Assembly: GCA_014904845.1 (NCBI GenBank)
Contig: MU119328.1
Span: 62,001 to 126,000, forward strand
Direction: 5' to 3'
Source of the DNA: Acephala macrosclerotiorum
Lineage: Eukaryota > Ascomycota > Leotiomycetes > Helotiales > Mollisiaceae
Length of the DNA stretch: 64,000 bases
Position 1 is the stretch's first letter. The number at the start of each line of letters is the position of its first letter. Positions 59,701 to 64,000 of this stretch are shown here, piece after piece. The notes below the pieces were generated by a model. The model was not told the DNA's origin. It searched no databases and saw only the letters and a program-made list of their open reading frames with translations. The position numbers and the translations under genes were made by a program.

Positions 59701-62253
59701 ATATATAAAAAAATTTAATAAACTTTAATATATATTAATTTAATATATATAAAAAATATTTCAAATTATTTTTATCGATTTATTTTTTAAAAATCGTATA
59801 ATAATAAATATTATTATTTTATCGATTATTTAAAATAATAATTTTTTATTTAAATAAAATACGTTTATTAATATAAAATAATTAAAATTATAATTATTTT
59901 TTAAATTAAATTTAAATTATTTAAATGATTTCAAATAAAATTTTATAAAACATTTAATTATTTTTAATTTAATATTATTATATTTAATTTATATAAAAAA
60001 TATAAATAATTTTTATACGAAAAAATATTCGAATTATTAATATAATTAATAAAATTTAATATTAATCAAATAATTATATATTATAATTTTTTTTGTATAA
60101 TTTAAAAATATTTATAAATAATTTTATTTTCGTATAATAAAAATAATTTTATTTTTTTAAAATAAAACGTTTTTCAAATTATCGAATTTAATTTTTATAT
60201 AATTTATATTTTATATATAAAACAAAAATAATATATTTTTTAAAACGATATAAAATATAATTCGTTTGAATAATATTTTAATTTTTATTGTACTTTTTAT
60301 AATAATTAATTTTTTTTTAAAATAAATTCGATAATTTTTAATTATTATACGATTTAATTAAATTATAATATTTTATCGTTATAATATTAAAAATTAAAAT
60401 TTTTTAATAATTGAAATTTTAATCGTATTAATATTCGATATAATTTTTTAAAATACATTTAATAAATAATAATTTTTAAACGTAAAATTTAATATTTTAT
60501 ATAATTAATTAAATATATTATTTTAAATTAAAATATAAATTATTATTTAATTATTCAAAATTAAAACAATTTTTAATTTATTTATTTTATTTAATTTAAT
60601 AATAAAATTATTATATAAAATCTTTTTTATAATTAAAAATATTATTTATTATTTTAAAAAAAAAATTATTATTTTTTAATTTCGTTTTTATTTAATAATT
60701 TTTTATATTTTATTAAAAATTATTATATTTTTTTTTCAAATATTTTTAATTTTATAACGAATTAATTTTAAATTATTCGTATATTTTTATATATTTCGTA
60801 TTTATATATTAATTAAATTAATATTTCGATTTCTTATAAATATAATATTTTTTTTATTTTTACGAATATTTATACAAAATAAATAACGATTTTTTATTTT
60901 TTTATATATATAATTTATTTAATATTATTCGAATTATTATTAATTCAAATTTTATTAATAAAATATAAATAATTTTTTAATTCGTATAACGATTTTAATT
61001 ATAAATCTCAAATTAATATATAATTTTTTAAACGTTAAAATAAATTTAAACAACGTATAATTATATTTTTTAATATTTTTATATATATTAAATATTTAAT
61101 TTCGAAAATTATACTTATTTTAATATTATTATAACAATTTTTATTATATTATACGAAATTTATTTAATATAATTTTTAAATATTCGAATTTAAATTTATT
61201 CGAATTTTTAATAATCGTATTATATAATATAATTTTTTATTATTTAATTAAATATTTTTAATAATTTTTTTTTATTTTAAAATAAATTTTAATTATTTTA
61301 ATTATTATTCGAAATTTGTATATTTTTTCAATAATTTTTTTATAATAAAATTTTAATATTCGTTTTTTAAATATTATTAAAAACATTATATAAAATTAAA
61401 TTTTTTTAATTTTAATTTTTTTATATAAATCGAAAAAAATTTGAAATTTAATATTTAAAATATCGTATTATTTTTTTTTATATTTTATTTTATTTTTATA
61501 TATTTTTATTAAATTTATAAATAATTTCAATAAACGTAAAATATTATACGAAATAATAAAAATTATTTATATAAAAAATAAATATAATATAAAATTAAAT
61601 CGAAAATATAATTAATAAAATAATTATAATATTTCGTTTTAAAATAATAAAAAATTTATATAATTATTAAATTTTAATTCAATTATAAATTTAAATAATA
61701 GTATTTTTAATATTATTATACGAATTTTTTTATTAAATAAATATTATTTTAATTAAAATTAATTATTAAATTTTTTTGTATAAATTTAAATTTTTTTTTT
61801 TATTTATTAATATAAATTTTTTTTTTAAAAATATTATTAAAAAATTTTTATATAAAAATTTAATTTTAATTTAATTTTAATTTATATATTATAAATAATT
61901 AAATATATATAAATTAATTTAAATATTTTATAATTTATTATATTTTAAATTTTTTTTATTTATTTTTTATTTATTTTTTAAAATTTATTTTATATATTTT
62001 TATTTTAATATTCGTATATCGATTAATTTACTAATAAAAAATAAAATAAATATTAATACGAGATTTAATTTTGTTTTTTTTTATTATATAATTAATATTT
62101 TTTTTTTTAGATTTTTTTTATTAAAATAAAATTATATTTAAAAATAAAAAATAATATTTTCGTACGATAATTTAATTAATTGATCGTATAACGATATATT
62201 TATACGATTAAAAAAAGTTTTAATTATTTTATAGTTTTATAATTATTAATTAA

Positions 62254-62502
62254 TATTAAAAAAACAAATAAAATTCAAATATAATTTACGTAAATAAAAT
62301 ACAACGAATACAAATTACAAAACTAGTTTCGTATAAACTAATCTAATAATATTGTATTTTATTGTGTCTACTTTTCTATTTAAAAAAAGAATGCTCAATA
62401 TATAAAATATTCAGTGCGTCGTACGAGACGCAAATAGTTTCATCGATTGCGCCAGCGCACTCGACACGTGATCTGGCATCTCGAACCACGCTCCTCGCGA
62501 CA
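62254..62502 (+). repeat. 3' LTR of the complete element
   Basis: 249 bp. It begins TATTAAAAAAAC, the RIP-mutated form of TGTTGGAAAAAC, and ends CGCGACA. Here the inner part is mutated and the last ~90 bp match the solo LTR almost perfectly. Confidence 0.88.
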
Positions 62503-62509
62503 CTTTCAC

Positions 62510-63560
62510 TTGAAGAGGAAGTCTCCATGCTCCTTGACAGAATCAATAACCCAAAGTAGAAAATCATCCGGCAATACCCCACTATCAACGCACTCAACAC
62601 CCTCTCAGTCGCAGCCTTCAACTGCGGCTCCGGCTCTTCCTCCCTCCACATCATGCATCCCCTTCAACACAATGCATATATCCCTCCTCCCCTCAACCAG
62701 CGACTTCTGGATGACCTCCCACATCCCATCCCTCTGCCCATTATCTACCAATTCATCTTCATCGCTCCGCGCTAACGCTACAGCTTTGGCTTTCTCCCAT
62801 GCAAATCCATTTTCATTCTCTGAGTTGTCGGACTAGCAGCTTTCCAAACTTCTTCGTCAGTGCCGAAAGCACTTTCAAGAAAGTATTGATACATGGGAAT
62901 ATTGGCGTGATCATCTCTTAACTTCCCTAGATCATATATCCCCTCCACGCCCAGCACAGCAGCAGGTGTCTCAATCCCAACCTGGTTCAGGATCTGAAAA
63001 GCTAACGTAGCTCCACGTGAGTGTCCCACAAGAATAGAGTTACGCCCCATCCCGAATCTCTCTTGCAGAAAATGCAGCGCAGCAACAACATCGTTCAGAT
63101 GTTCAGGATGCTTGACATACCTCGCTGCACTGCCAGTTTCTGTGAACTGTGCGAATCGGGGAAGAGGATGCGGGGTTGACAGACGGTAGTTTAGAGATGC
63201 GAAGCCGGCCATGTGCAGGGAGAGGGGGAGGAGAGGAGGTGCTGGACTGTGAGGGTGAAGGAGGAGGCTGTTATCATAGGTCGCCACCAAGCGCCACCGT
63301 AGATATATCTAGGATTGATGGTTAGCTGAGTTTTGAAGGATGAAAAAGGGCGGGGAGGACATTATCCAGTATTTGGTGATGTCGTCACGTGTGGAAGGGG
63401 GGAGCGTGTCCATGTTTCGAGCGTGTGAGCTTCTAGTGTTGGGGAATTGGGAAGGTATCGGTGAGTTTAATGTGTAAAAGGGGCGTTGGTAATGGGTTTG
63501 ATGTCCATCATACAGGTTCTTGTTGTCGGCTCGTGTTGTGTAAGGAGGAGAAGCATTCAC
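62510..63560 (-). pseudogene. Kynurenine-formamidase-like alpha/beta hydrolase, frameshifted
   Basis: Minus strand. Central frame (63290-62778) has the family's NYRLS, HPEHLNDVVAALHFLQERFG and the nucleophile elbow VGHSRGATLAFQ, which in Bna7-type enzymes hydrolyse N-formylkynurenine in tryptophan breakdown. Upstream, the oxyanion motif YIYGGAWWRP is in another frame. Downstream, WEKAKAVALARSDEDELVD with the expected acid residue and KGMHD are in another frame, and MWREEEPEPQLKAATERVL in yet another. At least three frame changes without splice sites make it a pseudogene. The retrotransposon inserted just after its 3' end. Confidence 0.75.
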
Positions 63561-63777
63561 GGCTCTCCGTTACAGGCGGAGAAACGGGGCTGGTTACTTT
63601 ATCTCCCAACGTTGAAAGTCCTCACACAGTTTAGCTTCAATTATCCCAATGATCCTTTTAGGTTTCATCTAGCTTACCTCAAAGGATCTTCTTTTAAATA
63701 TAACAGAAAACACATGAATGACAAAAAGGGGCGCAGGCACGTGATACTTGACTATCATTCTCGATGAATTCTCATTC
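63561..63777. other. Intergenic region
   Basis: About 220 bp between the broken hydrolase and the last partial gene. Nothing seen. Confidence 0.3.
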
Positions 63778-63819
63778 TTAGTTCCCAATTACAAATCCTC
63801 TTATATGCGCTCTACTCAC

Positions 63820-63975
63820 TTGATCTTCCAAGATCCTTTCTAAAGCGAAAATCATTGCTAGTTGTCGATGAAGAGGATCAGGTGACTGCTGCCAGATCCC
63901 TGTCACTTTCCTCAAGCGAGGCTTATCAACCTCCGTCGCGACTTCTTCCTTCCACCATCTTTCTTCTAGAAACAA
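63820..63975 (-). CDS. Partial exon at window edge, unknown protein
   Basis: A minus-strand frame from at least 63975 ends at a perfect donor (GTGAGT, first base 63819), after the codons for RILEDQ. The frame holds a basic, amphipathic helix-rich stretch (RQLAMIFALERILEDQ). The gene's start is probably right of the window and the next exon was not found. Family not recognised. Confidence 0.35.
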
Positions 63976-64000
63976 ACCTTCAACTCTTTCTCAACATCCA

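Larger units (their letters stand above)
56465..62502 (+). mobile_element. Complete LTR retrotransposon, RIP-degraded
   Basis: 6038 bp, flanked by the 5-bp target duplication CTTTC (56460-56464 and 62503-62507). LTRs at both ends start TG and end CA. The interior is almost only A and T, with C kept mainly in CG, and no gag or pol frame survives, so copia or gypsy cannot be decided by gene order; the TGTTGGA start is commonest in copia-like elements. Same family as the left-edge element and the solo LTR at 30062. Confidence 0.92.

Noticed and set aside
28257..63560. Frameshifts explained as uncorrected sequencing errors
   Set aside because: The helicase, methyltransferase, fusion enzyme, GTP cyclohydrolase and both ~1000-residue ATPases have no frame error over more than 15 kb of coding sequence, while the breaks cluster in genes next to transposons.

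Overview
The window is nuclear DNA of a filamentous ascomycete (Pezizomycotina). The evidence is short 45-95 bp introns with GT...AG ends and CTAAC/CTGAC branch sites, typical fungal families (BTB, 2EXR, CFEM, LaeA-like methyltransferase, Zn2Cys6 factors, secreted GH10 xylanase), and blocks of extreme A+T of the kind made by repeat-induced point mutation (RIP). I cannot name the species; a leotiomycete or dothideomycete is a guess.

Layout. 1-1955 is the end of a RIP-degraded LTR retrotransposon. 3-17.5 kb is gene-rich: DHX57-type DEAH RNA helicase, C2H2 zinc-finger protein, a decayed gene, BTB protein, secreted cysteine-containing PAN-like protein, GH10 xylanase and a LaeA-like methyltransferase. 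18.4-28.2 kb is an A+T block built from two ~2.0 kb inverted-repeat transposons in opposite orientation around a 5.5 kb centre. 28.2-34 kb is a graveyard: a truncated beta-lactamase-like gene, a clean solo LTR with GTTCA target duplications, and a Zn2Cys6 transcription factor broken by stops and frameshifts. 34.9-40.8 kb holds two intact genes on the minus strand: a 1161-residue, intronless, four-domain fusion (methyltransferase, FAD oxidoreductase, phosphomevalonate-kinase-like kinase, adenine phosphoribosyltransferase-like) and GTP cyclohydrolase I. 41.3-52.9 kb holds a 2EXR protein, two related ~1000-residue MORC-like GHKL ATPases in the same orientation, and between them a small gene and a CFEM/single-pass membrane protein. 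53-56.4 kb holds a microsatellite, two fold-back repeats and a broken transcription factor. 56465-62502 is a complete RIP-degraded LTR retrotransposon with CTTTC target duplications, next to a broken kynurenine-formamidase-like gene and the edge of a last gene.

How it fits together. Most genes here are independent of each other. Two groups may be functional units: the fusion enzyme with GTP cyclohydrolase I (a possible pterin or nucleobase-derived metabolite locus; inference), and the pair of GHKL ATPases (a duplicated chromatin or genome-defence type factor; inference). Pseudogenes lie beside the transposon blocks, while genes away from them splice into perfect frames, which argues that the frameshifts are real decay and not assembly error.
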